Source: Paramarasmius palmivorus
Lineage: Eukaryota; Basidiomycota; Agaricomycetes; Agaricales; Marasmiaceae
Assembly: GCA_037176845.1 (NCBI GenBank)
Contig: JAYKXP010000368.1
Coordinates: 1 to 19,942, forward strand
DNA length: 19,942 nt
Direction of reading: 5' to 3'
In this document: in pieces, positions 19,405-19,942 of the stretch
Layout of the letters: each line of letters opens with the position of its first letter
How positions within the stretch are numbered: position 1 is the stretch's first letter
The notes under the pieces: model-generated
Told to the model about the DNA's origin: nothing
What the model saw: only the letters and a program-made list of their open reading frames with translations
Database searches by the model: none
Made by a program: the position numbers and the translations under genes

Positions 19405-19942
19405 TCAGACGCCAATGCGGACCCGCGTAACAACTATGTCGTAGCCGGGAAAATTGTCAGGTCGCCCCCGAGTCGGAGCTTCCCCCCTGCACGGGTCAAC
19501 GAGGGGAAAGAAAGAAACCAGACGGATCGGGTCAAGCATGGAACGTCGAAGAGTTGTTACAAAAGGCTCGCGGCTAAAGCAGGGTAAATTCATGTCTGAA
19601 GTGCTGCAAATCTCTATCCAGATGTATTCCCTACAACCTTCAGGTAAGCTCTCCACAACGGTCGCGTCCAGCACACTTCCATCGAATTCCGGCACAAAAG
19701 CCTCTTTAAACCTCACTTCTTGCCTGCGAAATGCCGCCTTCAATCTCAAAGTACGTATGAATCAAGCGGCAAACTTACCCCAAATCCATATCAGTCTTCA
19801 ACTCCAACTTGCGGAAGACATTTCCGATGATCATGTACAATTCAGACCATGCCAGACTTTCGAAGTGTACCTGAGTAAGAAGCTTGATCACGAAGTAAGG
19901 GGAACGTACTTAATCCCAAGACAGGTTCGCGTCCTTGTGCCA
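19405..19942 (-). CDS. Cytochrome P450, C-terminal part (cut by window edge)
   Basis: Exons 19942-19910 (partial), 19856-19779 and 19723-19405 (TGA). Introns of 53 and 55 nt join in phase to give the heme-binding Cys segment RTCLGINLAWSELY, then MIIGNVFRKLEL (the L helix) and FKEAFVPEFDG, all in the normal order of the fungal P450 C-terminus. P450s are ER-anchored haem monooxygenases. In fungi they commonly oxidise terpene skeletons, and a sesquiterpene synthase lies 15.5 kb away. Two oddities are visible. The residues just before RTC read GTRT, so the glycine expected four before the Cys is displaced by two residues. The tail after VPEFDG is also about 85 residues longer than usual, so either a last intron is missed or the tail is extended. 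The start lies beyond the window. Confidence 0.8.

Overview
The window looks like nuclear DNA of a mushroom-forming basidiomycete (Agaricomycetes). Genes are cut by many short introns (about 47-61 nt, almost all GT-AG). The protein families are typical of that group: a class I sesquiterpene synthase, a P450, and an expanded tyrosine-kinase-like (TKL) serine/threonine kinase family. Every gene I can support is on the minus strand.

Layout, left to right. (1) 1-903: decayed sesquiterpene synthase, cut by the window edge. (2) 904-2573: no recognisable gene. (3) 2574-3894: intact six-exon sesquiterpene synthase of 351 aa with all catalytic motifs. (4) 4473-6474: kinase copy A, C-terminally truncated. 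(5) 6965-7425: relic of a kinase N-terminus. (6) 7600-7940: broken HMG-box transcription factor. (7) 8656-19075: three tandem copies (B, C, D) of a large gene with a repeat unit of about 3.7 kb. B (802 aa) and C (839 aa) read cleanly through ten exons. D has the same ends, but its middle 1.7 kb is full of single-base indels. (8) 19405-19942: C-terminal part of a cytochrome P450, cut by the right edge.

The main point of interest is the architecture of B, C and D. A TKL kinase domain is joined, inside one long exon, to a proline-rich linker carrying a PPxY motif and a class I SH3-ligand motif. The linker is followed by a VHS domain, the fold found in ESCRT-0 and GGA endosomal sorting proteins. 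I infer a kinase wired into ubiquitin-dependent membrane traffic. Copy A has kept the kinase but lost the VHS exons, in a way that preserves the reading phase.

The terpene synthase and P450 at the two ends suggest a terpenoid gene neighbourhood in which a kinase-VHS family has multiplied. Whether the kinases take part in the pathway cannot be read from sequence. The array shows birth-and-death evolution: relics, gene conversion between copies, a copy-specific small insertion, and tail differences.
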